Below are positions 1-12,834 of a stretch of DNA of 64,000 nucleotides, one piece after another. Source of the stretch: Sinonovacula constricta (taxonomy: Eukaryota > Mollusca > Bivalvia > Cardiida > Solecurtidae); NCBI GenBank assembly GCA_007844125.1, contig CM017564.1, positions 11,493,326 through 11,557,325 of the forward strand, in the 5' to 3' direction. The notes beneath the pieces are model-generated. The model was given only the letters and a program-made list of their open reading frames with translations, was not told the origin of the DNA and did no database searches. The first letter of the stretch is position 1; the number at the start of each line of letters is the position of its first letter. The translations under genes were made by a program, and so were the position numbers.

Positions 1-2741
1 TTTTAGCATGAACCTTTATTTAAATGTTTCCTTTATACTTGTTCTCCATGTTATTCTAAAAATAACGTTTAATATATAACCTGTACATTCTGATCGTTGA
101 ATAAACTTGTATACAAAATATCAATTTGTTCAAGAAAGGTTAACAATGACAACAAATACTATTTTAAATTTTATAATAGTTTAAAAAGGCCATGGTTGTA
201 AACTGACAACAAAGACAACTTTTTTTAATAATAGTGTTACATTATAATATACAGACTGCAGTGTCTATGTTTAGTAAACGGTATATTCTTACGACTACAT
301 CTATTGCAATCATATACGCCTGGATGCCTTCGGGGTTTTTATATCAGCAACACAGTACATACATGTTGATATGTACTCAGTCAGCCAAATTAAAAGGAAT
401 GGTTTTATTTAAGTTGACGTCCTACATTGCCATTGATTATAATAAACTTGGACTTTTCGTCTGATGCGTCCACCATCTTTCCAAAAGACTTTCTTCCCAG
501 AGTCGAAGCGTTCCATAACTTCGACAATTATTAAAGGGACGTAACTCACTATTCAGCAAGGCTAGAAATCAGCATATTGAGAGTTATCTCCCATGTGCCC
601 CCGATATTACGCAGCTGTTTCAGCCATGCCAGCTCAGAAGAACTTATACGTTACCTTCCATGGCCAATGGTTATAATTGTCGAATTATACAATAATTGAA
701 TCTGGCATTGCGCTGATAAGGGTCGAGTCTGGCCATTTATTTCTATTTTACTGCATTTGATTAGAGCATGGGAACGTTGATTTATAAAAAAGTATTTCCT
801 CCAATCTAGCCAAAATACATTCACAGCACTTCCATCACGCTACAGTGTTTAAATGAACTAATTATGTAGACAGGTGAATGTATTATACGTTTTTAATTGG
901 GTAGGCCTATTTTATTACAATCAACATGTTTTCCTAAAACATGCGATTGTGCGTGTCATTTAAAATACATGGAATATTTTTTTTGCAAATACAATATCCA
1001 TGTGATATCAGTATAATTAGACATATTTCTAAACACTCTTATTTCAGTCACAGTAAAAACGAGTCCATTGCCGACAAGTAACGAATCCATAAAATCATTG
1101 AAGTAATGACCGCATTGGTAGCGTAATGATAAGGCAATCGATCAGTTGCCATATGCCACTTAACTTATGAACCCACAGAAGTTTTATTACCCTGATTAAT
1201 GTAGCAGCACTTAGGGACGTCTATTCAAATAAGAGGAACAAAGTGGTCAATGAATGGTAGTGTGCACAGATCTTGCTACTTTGTAACAGAATAATTACTG
1301 CACAGGTTCATAAATATATAAGTATATGCCAAAATAGATTCCTTAAACAATATTGTAAAGTAAAACATGCTTTGCTATTGGTAAGTGTAAGTGCAATTCT
1401 ATGAATTCCTATAAAAATGAAAAGCATGTTAAAACACTACAAATTATAATACTGTACATAATTTCAATCATGTTGAACACATAACATCACCATCTCTGTT
1501 ATTTAAACTCGATAGGCATATCGTTGTGTTTCTTTTTCTGTCATATTTCATAGAATATCACAGACTTTTTTAATCATACTTTTCACAACTACCACTTTTA
1601 AGATATTTCTTTTACTGCAAGACTCGTACAATGTTTATCAATTTTAAGCAAAAATAGAGATATTTTACTTAAAAGGGTTTCTTATCTATCATTGCTTATA
1701 CGTTTTCTCTTAAACAGTATATGTTGCAATCTTTTGTTCAATGAAAATGTGAAACAGCTGTTCTATGACACAAACTAACCTCCGTACTAACAAAATATCC
1801 CTACTTCCATTAACATCACCTCTATTCTAGAATTTCACTTGTTTGACCGAACTTAACATAGTAATATATAACACAAATTGTACAGATCCTCATTTTGTAC
1901 ATGTATGTACATGAGTGTTAATAAAGTATTGTTTGTCTGTCTCTCTTTCTACTAAGTGAAATTTCAAAAGAACCATGTTGATTAAAACTAAGTGCTGTTC
2001 ATACACATTCTTTATTCGTTTATACGCATTTGTTATAATAAGTAATGATATGGAACAATTTATGTTAGCATTTTTAATTAATGCACTATAACTCTTCCAT
2101 TACTTAACAAGCTTAAACAACACAATTAAATAAGTTCAATTACTTTTTCCTTGATTGTTTTAGTAGTTTAATAATGCTAGTCACAAATTACCATTAAGAT
2201 CTTCAATTTATTATAATGTGTTGTTTATTTTTCCTATATTTACTTTTTTTTATAAATTCGTTTTTTTTGAATATGGGAAATCCAATAATCTTTCATAAAT
2301 TTTCTCCACTGTACAAAGATGTCTTAACGTAATTATGGTTTCCTTATACCCAGCCAGCTGGTAAATCTATTGTTTAATTGTGTTCATTTCCAAAACATAT
2401 AATATATTTTAATCCCAAGTTGACAAAATATTTACTAAATTCAGTAGGAACTAAAACAGCTAAAGCAACTTCATGGACACAATTAGAAAAATATAAACCT
2501 CAACGATTATTTTTTCTGTTACTTTTTTCTTTACAATAAATATAACAAATTAAACATTTAAACATACAAAATTATTGATTTATAACAAATGTTAATTATT
2601 TTTACTATTGATTAGTAGTGATCCAGTTGATCCAGTGATTTTAATGTTTACTTAATAATTTAAATCAGTCATCTCTACATTTAGTTTTTATTGTTGCGTC
2701 GCCCTTTGATGCTTCGCATCAATGCTTTACTTGTACAAAAC
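1..2741. other. AT-rich non-coding left flank outside the array
   Basis: I see no coding region, RNA gene or sizeable repeat here. The sequence is strongly AT-rich and its open frames are short and start at arbitrary GTG or TTG codons. It has no obvious similarity to the five array units, and homology between units begins near 2,742, so this is probably the flank of the array. A short perfect inverted repeat (TTGATGC, spacer TTC, GCATCAA) lies at 2,706-2,722 next to that boundary. Confidence 0.6.
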
Positions 2742-2759
2742 TATAATCCTAAATACAGA

Positions 2760-3180
2760 CAAAATAAATAAAAATGTTTTAAACGTAGAGACCACTCTAC
2801 ATCTTGGTCATTTCTACGCAACAGTCTTGTCCGGATGCCACCGAGGAGTTCCGAAAGTCGTGGTAATTACAACAGCCCACTTCAAAGTTTCTCACACATA
2901 CCATCAAGAGCGCCGCACTTCAGCGCTGACGCCAGTGAATATGGATTATCTTTGTCGCCGAGAATACAAACTGTTTGGACACATGGAGAAAGTTGCCGAA
3001 ATGAAGGAACTGGCTATTTTTGGCTGCTACATTTCAGTAAAATTTGCCTAGATAGCAGGCAGAAGCCCCTAGCACGACTAGCTGCTGCTCGTTTAATTAG
3101 GACCACAACCCCTATAAAAGACACAACATGAAGCCCCCTTCTATCAGTTACAACGACGTCGCTCAGCCTGGTTTACAATA
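2760..3180 (+). repeat. Conserved head segment of the 5' module, unit 1
   Basis: This segment recurs at about 15,590-15,960, 25,500-25,880 and 53,400-53,820 with clear base-level similarity. It reads as fragments of several overlapping frames. For example, the residues VAEM, FGCYIS and HTYH recur between copies, but in-frame stops and frameshifts fall at different places in each. I do not recognise a protein family. It may be the relic of an exon or simply a non-coding repeat. Because the frames are not preserved, I do not call a gene. Confidence 0.55.
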
Positions 3181-3464
3181 TAACAATACTCCGAAAACAA
3201 AAAAGAATTAAAGTTAAAAATATTCTCATTTACAACAAAAGGGCCACATGAAATAGTATGCCTTTTATATTTAGCGGAGGAGCTGTATCATTAACTAACT
3301 TCAAAATGTACATTGTAATCTATTTGCCCATTTATTGATAACTACCTGGGTATGTACAATACTTCTATATATAGAACCCACATACACGTTATGTATTTTT
3401 TATTTTATCGCAGTTGAGATCCATGTTTACTCTGATCTCCGTTACTAGCACCTAAATCAGCATG

Positions 3465-3857
3465 GGCTATAAACTATATCGAAATTTCATATCGAACGAA
3501 TGTATTTACGTCCTTGATCGCTTAAATTTGCATGGCGAAACATGCCGTTTAAACACGAGATGAAATCGGTTCGTATATAAACAATGGAGTCTTCCGTAAA
3601 ATACCGAATAGTAACGAAAGTTTGTGTTACCGTTTCGCTTTAAGGACTTGATATTTAACACAAGCTGTTGTGTTGTACACATTTGATGTACATGTGTATA
3701 AACTGCGTTATAAGTATTCATGTACTACAGTCTTAAAGAAGGTAGTTCTTTGGACAAAGATCAGAGACTGGGACGGAATTCTTATTCAACCAGGAGGCAG
3801 TGACATTTTGACGACAGACCAGTAGGAATGATAATGGACAATTAGAACAAGGTACAG
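3465..3857 (+). promoter_or_regulatory. Orphan promoter-like motif and first-exon remnant, unit 1 alpha module
   Basis: The motif GGCTATAAACTATATCGAAA starts at 3,465. It is one of eight near-identical copies in the window and contains a TATA-like core. About 390 bases further on, a splice-donor-like CAG|GTGAGAA has its GT at 3,858-3,859, preceded by a block that is also conserved in the gene-linked modules. No coding exon follows: after the CAT arrays at 4,300-4,800 the sequence runs into filler. It is therefore inferred to be a 5' end separated from its gene. Promoter activity is inference. Confidence 0.5.
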
Positions 3858-4299
3858 GTGAGAAATTAAATGCTTTTTTATTTGCTTTGTTTATAAAATC
3901 AATGACATTTTGCAAATGATCAAGGCATAAATAATGTATACCTATTTAGTAAGAACGTAAAGCCAGAACAGTTTTGCTCGAAATCAGGATCCATGTAGAC
4001 AACAACAACAACATCATCATCATCAAAGAAAACAACACAGATAAACGAGGTAATGGGAATGAAATGTCGTGAACAATATATCTTTTCACATATCAGTCTT
4101 CATGTACATATTTATAGGATCAAAGTTAGGGATTAAGTCCATTCAGGTGTATAACAGTGTTTATGTAGATTTTCCGAAAATATGTCATTTGATTTTTCGA
4201 AAATGCATCTGACAACATATTCTAAAATTCTGTCTGTTATGTATCTAAAAAGTCCAAAACATTTATAAGTACAATCTCGGCATAATAAAAGATCATCCT

Positions 4300-4800
4300 C
4301 ATGCTCATCCTCCTTTTCCTTCTTATCATCATAACCACCACCATTATCATCATCATCATCATCATTACCACCATTATCATCAATATCATCATCACCAACA
4401 ACACCATCATCAACGTCATCCTCCTCCTCCTCCCCATCATCATCTTACCATCATCAGAAGGACATATTTCCGTATTAATAATGACATGATTTGCCCGTAG
4501 ACCCACTTACTGGAAGAGTAGAAATAATTTTCTGAAAAGAGGCCTTGTGATTTGTTGAAAATGGATCTGATATTATAGACATCATCACCATCATTGTTAT
4601 TAAGGACACACAGAACGTTATTATTATCGCCAGCATTACACCAATGAACATCATCATCAACATAACAGCAACATCAGCGACAGGTGCAGCAGAATATAGA
4701 TTTTCATCATTATCATCATCATCATCATCATCATCCTCCTCATCATCATAATCATAATCATAATCGTGTTAATAATCACAGTCATTATTATTATTATTAT
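4300..4800 (+). repeat. CAT/ATC trinucleotide-rich tracts
   Basis: Runs of CAT, ATC and CTC triplets lie at 4,300-4,455 and 4,706-4,800, separated by about 250 bases of ordinary sequence that is conserved in the other alpha modules. They occupy the position of the intronic CAT arrays of units 2 and 4. Poly-Met, poly-Ile and poly-Asp open frames in this region come from the microsatellite and are not genes. Confidence 0.9.
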
Positions 4801-4839
4801 AGTTATTTCCATCACGATTCATTGAAATAATCACACGTC

Positions 4840-7800
4840 CAATCGCCCGAGGGGACAAAAATTGAGATCAGGGGAGTACATTTTCCGAGCGAGTAAGTTG
4901 GTCAAAGCTTGTCGCCCAACTGGCGACCGATATCTCAAATTGATTTACCATAGATCTATTTTTTAAAGTGAACCTTTAAAAAATATCTACCTGTAAAAGA
5001 GGTTCGTGCCAATTTGTGATGTCATTTGTAATACATCATTGGGCCACGTGCGCTTCTATGTCAATCGCAATTTCTCATTAATAAGCATGTATCTGGAAAG
5101 GAAATTGCCGAGGTGATCGAATAAGATAGCATGCCATTACTCGGATGTCTTCGACTATGTCATTCTATCTGCAAAAATAACTTCACTTAAATGGACACCA
5201 GTGGCACAACCAGGAAAAAGTAAGAGGGCTAGGATGAGTGAGTAACCAGAGCAAAATAATCGTAAACGTGTTAATTGTTAAAAAGCATATATTCTAATAG
5301 TCCACTCGCCTTCACCGCTAAAGTTTCAAGCTCTTTTTAAGCCTTGCCTGCCTGCTTTATATATTAAGCGTGACACCGGGTCAAATACCCTGATTGGCAA
5401 ACTAGAAAAATGTCATCGGCATATGCCTGGCAAGTCCCTTTCAACAATCGTGGTCAACAAACAAGTCTCTTAATTGCAATTTGGGTTTTCTACATAAGGG
5501 AAAAGACCCGCTTATCAAAGTCCCAAACAGAGTTTCACATTCGCGGCTAAATGTCTAGAAATCCTGAAATTGTCACAAAGAAAAAGTATATTAAAGTTGT
5601 AAACGCTGTAAATTATTGTGATCGTGTGTTACAGGGATGGCACATTATGTTTATTAGAAGCGACATAGTTTATGACATCATCGCGTCTACGGTAGTCGCA
5701 CACGATATTCATTTGACTAAGCATTAAAGTTTAGTGAGTCTTGTTGTTGTTTTTACTACTCAGTGAAAAATGGTAGTGAAAAATTAATTTCGAGTTTCTT
5801 GCAAAATTCTGGGTGGGGGGACCTTTTAAATATTCCCAATTAAAGCCATCTTTGTTTTGTGTTGTTTTTTGCCATGTAGAAACATAAAATATTGTGCTTA
5901 AGCTGCTGATAAATGTAAGCATATTATTGTGATGTTGGCTCTTCAAATTGTTATTTAGAGACACAAAACGTTACCTACTTGATTTGAAAATAAAGATGAT
6001 GTGTATCTAATTAGGCCTAACAGAGCTCGGATATTGTCAGTAGTCATGAACACAACCAAAAGCCAATTGGGTCGATTTATGGAAACAATTAGGAAAAAGT
6101 AACTCCTTTAAGTGTGAAGTTCTTTCATTCTACCTTCTCATTTTCTTGTAAATAGAATATTACCATAATTAATTTGTATGTCATGTTGTAACATTGTTAA
6201 TTTCACATTTTAGATTCATTGTTATATTCATTAGCCTTTTATTCATATATGTATTATTTTAGTGTAAATTCTATTTCAATAACCTTTTAAAACACTTCTA
6301 TTTACTCTCTTTTTGTCACTGCAGAAAATTAAACCTCTATAGTATGAAATTACAGAAAGTAGTGCTTGCATATCTTCCAGTATTTAATAATATATCAAGT
6401 ATTGAATTTATAATAATTATTTTTTATGGTTTATAAAGTTACATATTAAAGACCATAAATGCAATGATATACTTTTCATGTTAAATACTGCTCTAAATGA
6501 TCTATCTCACTTTGGAAAGCCTGAATGTAAGTTATATTTTTATCCTAGTTTCATGGTGCACAATGTATGAAATAAGAATGATTGTGGAGAAACTTTAACA
6601 TGAAAATAAAAATAAACGTCTCTAGTTTATTTGCTATGCCTTAAGAACCCCTTTATGATCAATGACAAAAGCAATGATTAATCCAAACATACCTTTGAAA
6701 TAATTATTTTATGATGTATCGCGAAAAACATTCAAGATTCCTGTACATTTTATCTGTAAACATGTACTCTTGTTTTTATTGACATTCATGTTTAATCAGT
6801 TGTGTTAAGAGTTTCGATTTTCTGCTTCCTTATTTATCAAGAAAATAGTGAAGAAGAAAAGATTGTTACTTGTGTTTTGTTACAGTCACTAGAAATTTTC
6901 AAGCAAAACTATGTTTTATGATTTCAATTGCATTAATCTTTATTACATAATTAACCGTGCATATGATTTTACAGTAAAAAATCAAGATAAAATGAAGCTT
7001 TCATTTCTAGAGATATGTATATTTATTGATTTCATATTTGCAGAAAAATAGGTTTGTGTCGTTCTAGATAAGTTATCGTTTACACAGATGTAGAAAAAAA
7101 AGAGTTAATTGTCTGTAGCGTGTTTATTAAAGTTTAAAAAAAGCTATTTCAGTATAAATAAAGGAAGAACCCAGAGTAAATCCATACAAAACGCATGATT
7201 TGTTATGCTTTTAATAAAACAATGTTGGTACAGCTTTCTATGTTGAAAACTATACTTTAATAATATCCCAATTCTAATATTTTTTTAATCGTTTTAATTT
7301 TTAGATACATTCATACCACTTGTCTGTGATTAGAATATTTCATATATTTTTAAGAACATAGATTAACTCTAAACCTGCTAAACACATAAATTCTGCAGGC
7401 TTTTACAAATAGTTAAGAGCCAGATCAGCCAGGATTAAAGATTTTAAAACTTTGAGATTGAACCCAAGCTCTAAAGCATCTGATTGGTCCAATTCAAATT
7501 TTATTTGAATCCAGCCAATCATATGATGTTTTTGTCACTGACACAAACTAGAACTTTTATAAGCTTCAGCCCAGCTCCCAATAAAACGCTGATTATTTGC
7601 TGTATTTCGCGGTGTTTCTTGTGTTGTATTATTTGTACTTTTCTTCATGCTGTTCATTATCCCTACATTTCACCCATCATCCGTATCGATCATTAACATA
7701 GAAGGAACTTTACTTGAAATTGTTTTATAATAAATTTCATGTTATTGATTTGGATTTGTGTTTCTTCCTGCATTTTCAGTTAGGTATCGAATGTAAATAC
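4840..7800. other. Non-coding filler of unit 1, shared with unit 5
   Basis: No gene is visible. The segment matches about 55,570-59,030 in unit 5 landmark by landmark (for example GGGCCACGTGCGCTTCTATG near 5,041 and 55,787, and TCTACGGTAGTCGCACACG near 5,686 and 56,378). In unit 3 only its short left end survives, near 28,190-28,270. It is very AT-rich after about 6,100. I see no transposase or reverse transcriptase frame. Confidence 0.65.
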
Positions 7801-7810
7801 CCTTGGGGTA

Positions 7811-8285
7811 CTGTATGCAATCTGAGTAATCTTATGAATTTGGATGCTCTATACCATCTAAGTTCATGCACTCTTATGAATTGTGTGCTCTCTGCCATCT
7901 TATAATCTTATGAATCGGGTGTTCTATTCCATCCCAGTAATTTTATGAATGGGGTGCTCTATGCAATCTGATTAATCTTATAAAACAGGTGCTCTATGCC
8001 ATCTGATTCATCTTATGAATCGGGTGTTCTATGCCATCTGAGTAATCTCGTGAATTGGATGTTCTTTGCCATCTGATTAATCCTATGAATTGAGTGTTCT
8101 ATCCCATCCCAGTAATTTTATGAACGGTGTGCTCTATGCCATCTAAGTAATCTTATAAATGGAGTGTTCTATGCTATCTGATTAATCTTATGAATCGGAT
8201 GTTCTACGCCATCTGATTAATCTTATGAATGGGTTACTGCATGCCCACTTATTTATTTTATTAATGGGGGTCTCTATACTTGACC
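7811..8285 (+). repeat. 35-bp degenerate minisatellite
   Basis: About thirteen copies of a 35-bp unit are visible, with the recurring pieces CTATGCCATCTGATTAATC and TTATGAATCGGGTGTT and many single-base changes. The same repeat is found in unit 5 at 59,029-59,200 and 59,473-59,625, where a SINE splits it. It is absent from unit 3 because that stretch was deleted. Confidence 0.85.
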
Positions 8286-8664
8286 GTTTAATCGACTACT
8301 CAGTGTTTACCACAATCTTAAAAGTGATTTCCAAAAAAATCAATACTTCGTTTAGCATTATTGTTAAATGAATAAATGTAAGTAAAGGCTGTTAAATAAC
8401 ATAATACCATTACCTTAATTATTATACAGTACACAATGTGTTGAATATATTGGTTAAAATGTCCATTATTTCCAAATCTATAGATTAGCGCGATAGGGAT
8501 TTCATCTACCAATAGACATCGACGTCAGTGCTGATTACCTGTATGATAGTGTAACGTGATTGTAAAAGTATGTTGTCACGTGGTTTTATTTGTTTAAAAC
8601 TAAGCTTGGCTCAGATATGAAGTTTTTTGTGACGATAAGTGGACTTTACTTTTCAAATGAATTT

Positions 8665-8678
8665 GGGGGGGGGGGGGG
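8665..8678 (+). repeat. Homopolymer of 14 G
   Basis: An uninterrupted run of 14 G is present. The corresponding position in unit 3 (about 28,730) has only short G runs (GGGGGAGGGGG), so this tract is length-unstable. Sequencing error in the count is possible. Confidence 0.8.
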
Positions 8679-8903
8679 CACCAATAATCATTGGATCTTT
8701 TCAGGTGATAAAACTTCTTTGCATGCACAAGAGTAAAAAAATGGTCCATTCTCTCATATACTATCTTCAAAGGTTATCATAAGCAGTTTTCAAAACAAAC
8801 CCTCTTATCAAAATTGCGTTACGGTTGTCATCGAAACCGCAACTTTTCCTAAGGACAAAAATGAGGTTATTATTAGTTTGAAAATATCGGGAATTACACA
8901 CAC

Positions 8904-9341
8904 TTAATAGTAGGTATCCGACAGTTTAGACATTTTTTTCATATCATGCAGCCAAACAAATTATGTTAGCTTGTAAAGATCCTACGATTGTAAAGATCCT
9001 ATGATTGCTCTTTATTGGTGCATTACAACCATGTAAAAAGTAAAGTTTTTCCGACCCACACTTAACAGTTCTTAATTTTTAAACGAAGAAAGCCACGTGA
9101 CTATTTCATTCCGATAATCAGCACTGATATATTTTTGCTGATATCTCCATCGTGCTTAGATTTGGAAAGAATGCACATTTAGAGCAAGTTTCATGATTTG
9201 TACCGTCAAACAAATGACAAACTGTTGAAAATCGTTAATGCTTAGATTATATTATGAGTTTATGTTACAATTATGCCCAGACTCTTCCATTTATTATTAC
9301 ATGTATTTTATATCAGCAAACACGCTGGATACCACATTTAA
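8904..9341 (+). mobile_element. TTAA-flanked MITE-like element, unit 1 beta module
   Basis: The left end is TTAA followed by TAGTAGGTATCCGACAG, and the right end is CGCTGGATACCACAT followed by TTAA, so the ends are imperfect inverted repeats. The internal core near 9,090-9,190 contains CCACGTGAC, CCGATAATCAGC and ATCGTGCTTAG. The same element sits at the equivalent position in units 3 (28,962-29,442) and 5 (60,289-60,895), so it predates the unit duplications. There is no coding capacity. The TTAA flanks would fit a piggyBac-type target, but the ends do not begin with the usual CCC, so the superfamily is open. Confidence 0.6.
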
Positions 9342-9587
9342 ACAAATATTTATGTACCCATGTAAAAAAGTCTGGTGGGATGAACGGTAACGGTACATAG
9401 AATCTCAGATTATTACTACCGGAGTATTTAGAAATCCCAAGAATTGTCATATAATACAAAAGGACAGAAGTTGTTTGTTCGAATTTCAACACGCTTTCCA
9501 CTCATTTTAAAGTAAATGAACCCTCTGAATATTTAGAATTTTCGATTAAGAGATGAAGCTTTTACAACTCAGCAATCAAACACTGTG

Positions 9588-9640
9588 TGTGCGCGCGCGC
9601 GTGTGTGTGTGTGTGTGTGCGTGCGTGCCTGCGTGTGTGC
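9588..9640 (+). repeat. GT/GC dinucleotide microsatellite
   Basis: Alternating GTGTGCGCGCGCGTGTG sequence. The orthologous site in unit 3 (29,683-29,709) is short, and the one in unit 5 (61,138-61,232) is much longer, which shows repeat-length change between units. Confidence 0.9.
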
Positions 9641-9815
9641 ACTTAATCAAACATTTAGAGTAATTTACTTGTACTTAATTTGTTTCTACATGTCTCTGGA
9701 CATTTTAAATTATTTTAATTGTACAACCTCATATACACCTATGCAGCATATAGTTTATCTTCGTCGAGTCTAATCTGTAGGCTTTGACTTCTCTTCCACA
9801 GGGTATACGTGCATA

Positions 9816-10228
9816 GGTTATAAACTATATCGAAACTGGATATCATATGACTGTATTTACATAATTGATCGTGTAACTTTGGGTTGTCGGAACATGCTGA
9901 TTAAGGTTGGGGTATTGTTGGAAGTTGTTTAAATATAAACAAGGAAGTTTTCCGAAACATACCGAGCAATAACGAAACCACAAACTACTTGTGTTATCGA
10001 TTCGTGGATAGGACTTCAACATAGGTGTTTGTGGCGTACACCATATATTTAAATATTTGTGAATTGACCGGTATATTGGTGTCAATGTACTGCAGTCTTA
10101 AAGGATGGCTGGAAAAACACAGATCGGACTGAAATCCAATTTAATTTAATTGTGTTTAATTTGGAATCAGTGACGTTTTGACGCTAGAACGAGAAGGAAT
10201 TATCATTGACAGTTAGAACACGGAATAA
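9816..10228 (+). promoter_or_regulatory. Promoter-like motif and putative non-coding first exon of gene copy A
   Basis: GGTTATAAACTATATCGAAA at 9,816 contains a TATA-like core. The conserved phrase ACTGCAGTCTTAAAGG follows near 10,088, and a donor-like GTGAGAA starts at 10,229. In this copy the base before the donor is A (AATAA|GTGAG), whereas unit 3 has G (AATAG|GTGAG), which would weaken the site slightly. The matching acceptor is TTTGTTTCAG at 11,075-11,084, giving an 856-bp candidate intron. The exon start is unknown. The exon call rests on conservation of the donor in all eight modules and has not been tested with RNA. Confidence 0.5.
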
Positions 10229-10870
10229 GTGAGAACATTATTACTGAATTATTTACGTTTAACATTTTATTACAATCAATAACGTCTGAAAATGTTCGCA
10301 ACATCAATACTTTAATTCTAAGTATTAAGTACTTACAACCAAAAAACGTGTTCACCGGAAACCCATGTTTCTATGTAGAAAACCATAACAATGAAAACAA
10401 CAGACAAACAACGCCGTATCTAGAGTGAATGTTCTTAACTATATACCCTTACATATATAATTCGAAATGTCCATATTTATATGATAAACGTTATTGGAGG
10501 CTTATTTTGTTATACTGATAAATTAACCACATTTACCTGCCCTTTAGTATTGTTAAGGTAGATTTTCGGAAAAATAGTTCATTTGGTTGTCTGAAAATGC
10601 GTTTGAACATGCACTCTAAATTCCTGTCTTGTTTTAATTAGAAAAATAACATATAACATTCATTATCGTTTTAAACATCATGGTCATGATCATCGTCATC
10701 ATCACAATCATCAGAAGAACTTATTTTCATATAATTAATCCGAGAATGCAGCATAGGCTGCAACTGGCCATTTTTGTTTCCCGTAAACGCATTAACTGGT
10801 AGTGAAGAAGTGTATATTTTCATAAAAATGACCATCAGATTTGAAATGTAAGTAATATTATAGACATCAC

Positions 10871-10903
10871 GCTCATTATCACCACCATCATCATCATCAT
10901 TGC

Positions 10904-10954
<51 letters not shown>

Positions 10955-10957
10955 CAA
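10871..10957 (+). repeat. CAT array in the candidate intron of copy A
   Basis: A nearly pure CAT/ATC run. Unit 3 lacks it: there the flanking sequences are joined directly near 30,798, which implies a deletion of about 210 bases across the array. Confidence 0.9.
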
Positions 10958-11089
10958 TAACAACAAAATCATACTTTTCTGTCTCACTCTTTTTCAGAAT
11001 ATATTTTTTCTCAGAAAATCATTAACATTTAAATCATTATTAATAACTTTCATAAATTAACTTTGTATAACTGCTTTGTTTCAGTCATA

Positions 11090-12834
11090 ATGGATGAAGT
11101 ATCCGGATGTGGGGCATCTTCATCAGGCACACAGCCAGATCCCTATGGTCACAACAACTGTGACGAGTGGTGTGCTGAATCAGGAAACATGGTCACTGCC
11201 TCTGGTTTTTGTTAGAATTGTTCTGACTTCCTTTGCACATCATGTATTGCGCAGCATCAGAAAGCCAGATCGTCAAGAAAACACGAAATTCTTGAGGGTA
11301 AAGACATGCCAACGATTAAGCCAAGAAAATCTGATGTGGAGAAATGCAAGATACACCCCGGGAGGCCGATTGAGGTTTATTGTCCTGATGATGACACATT
11401 TGGATGCTCGCTGTGTTTCACGGTTGGCCACAGATCCTGTCAGAATATCGCTCTACTGTCTGATTTGGCACGTGGAGTAGAAACAAGCAAAGAGTTTTTA
11501 GAAACCCAAAATGCAGCTGACAGATACAAGAAATTAGAGGAGGAGTACAAGCAGGTCATCACGAAGTATTTGTCCAAGAACGATGAATGGCACAGTAAAA
11601 CCTTGGAGAGATTTCAACAATTCCGATCAGACGTCCTTAGTATCGTAGAAGAAATCGGCATAAAAGTACATGAGGAGGCAGACGCATTGAAAGAGGAAAA
11701 TGAAAGCCAGCTGAATAAACTAGCACATCAAATTGCAACATATACGGAACAAGTTAAACAGTATATGGTAAATATGGACGACAAGAAAGATCGCAAGGAA
11801 AATGAACAATTATTCATTGATTTAAAGAAAAATGGCGCGCTTGTAATTGACTCTGTTAATCGCTTAGAGACAATCTATAGGGGTATTGCTGTAAAAAAAA
11901 TGAATTTGAATTTGATTCTTCCATCAAAGAGATATTAATAAGGAACAACAAAATAAATGTTAAAACACCATCACTTCTTTCTCAACATAGAACAGAATCA
12001 AATGAAGAGAGGAACACCAGTGTTCACAGAACTCTTTCTTCTTCCACAAGATGTCAATCAACATCTCTGTTGAACATCAAATCAAAGAACGATTATGATG
12101 CATTTTTGGTCACTAGTATAATGGAACTTTCAGAAACAAAACTTATCATGGCTGACTTAAATAATAGCTGCCTGAAAGTGTTTGACATGACCAGTAACTC
12201 CATCACACATAGACGGTCCCTAACAGCAAAACCCTGTGATATCACTAAAGTTCCAGGGTGTCGTGTGGCTGTTTCATTTCCAAACGCTAAACAGATCCAG
12301 TTATTCAAAGCTGACCAGACCCTGAAACCTTGTGGAAATATTGACGTACCGTCTCGATGTCATGGTCTACACTGTACTGGAGTCTGGCTGGTTGTATCTA
12401 ACACCAGTCCACCAAAGGTTCTGATACTTAGTATGACTGGTACGGTCCTCCAGACTATCCAGCATGATCCATCAGGGAAAGAGTTATTCCGGTGTCCCTA
12501 TTACTTGACAGTCAGAAATGACAACAAGCTGATCTATGTGAGTGATTATATTAACCATAACCTCACAGCTATAACAACTACCGGCGTGGTCCAGTGGATT
12601 TACCAGGAGAGGCAGTTGCAGCATCCATATGGAGTAACTACCGGAGAGAACGGGTCTCTCTACCTCTGTAGCTGTGGCACCAGCACCATCCACGCTGTGT
12701 CCCGTGACGGCGCCAGACTCGCCATCTTACAGTGTGGCCAATATCCATGTGCTTTGTATTGCACCAGCAACAACCGGACAATGTATGTGTCGAAACACGA
12801 TGATGGTCTTATCACAAGACTCAATCTGCAATAG
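11090..12834 (+). pseudogene. Copy A: double-B-box/coiled-coil/beta-propeller gene, disabled
   Basis: The ATG at 11,090 lies six bases after a candidate splice acceptor (TTTCAG|TCATAATGG). The reading frame matches intact copy D throughout but has three defects. There is an inserted TGG codon between the first two zinc-site cysteines (Cys-x3-Cys instead of Cys-x2-Cys). There is a premature TAG at 11,213-11,215, where D has Glu41. There is a -1 frameshift in the A-rich run near 11,893-11,901, after which the frame is open from 11,902 to the TAG at 12,832-12,834. The second B-box (about 11,330-11,450), coiled coil (about 11,500-11,900) and propeller (about 12,090-12,830) are otherwise well preserved. 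A protein from the internal ATG at 11,306 would have the second B-box and most of the coiled coil only. The linker resembles copy C more than B or D. The inactivation looks recent. Expression is unknown. Confidence 0.85.

Noticed and set aside
2722..3131. Overlapping 109- and 98-codon frames at the left edge as a real gene
   Set aside because: The four copies of this segment are open in different frames with stops in different places, so no single protein is conserved.
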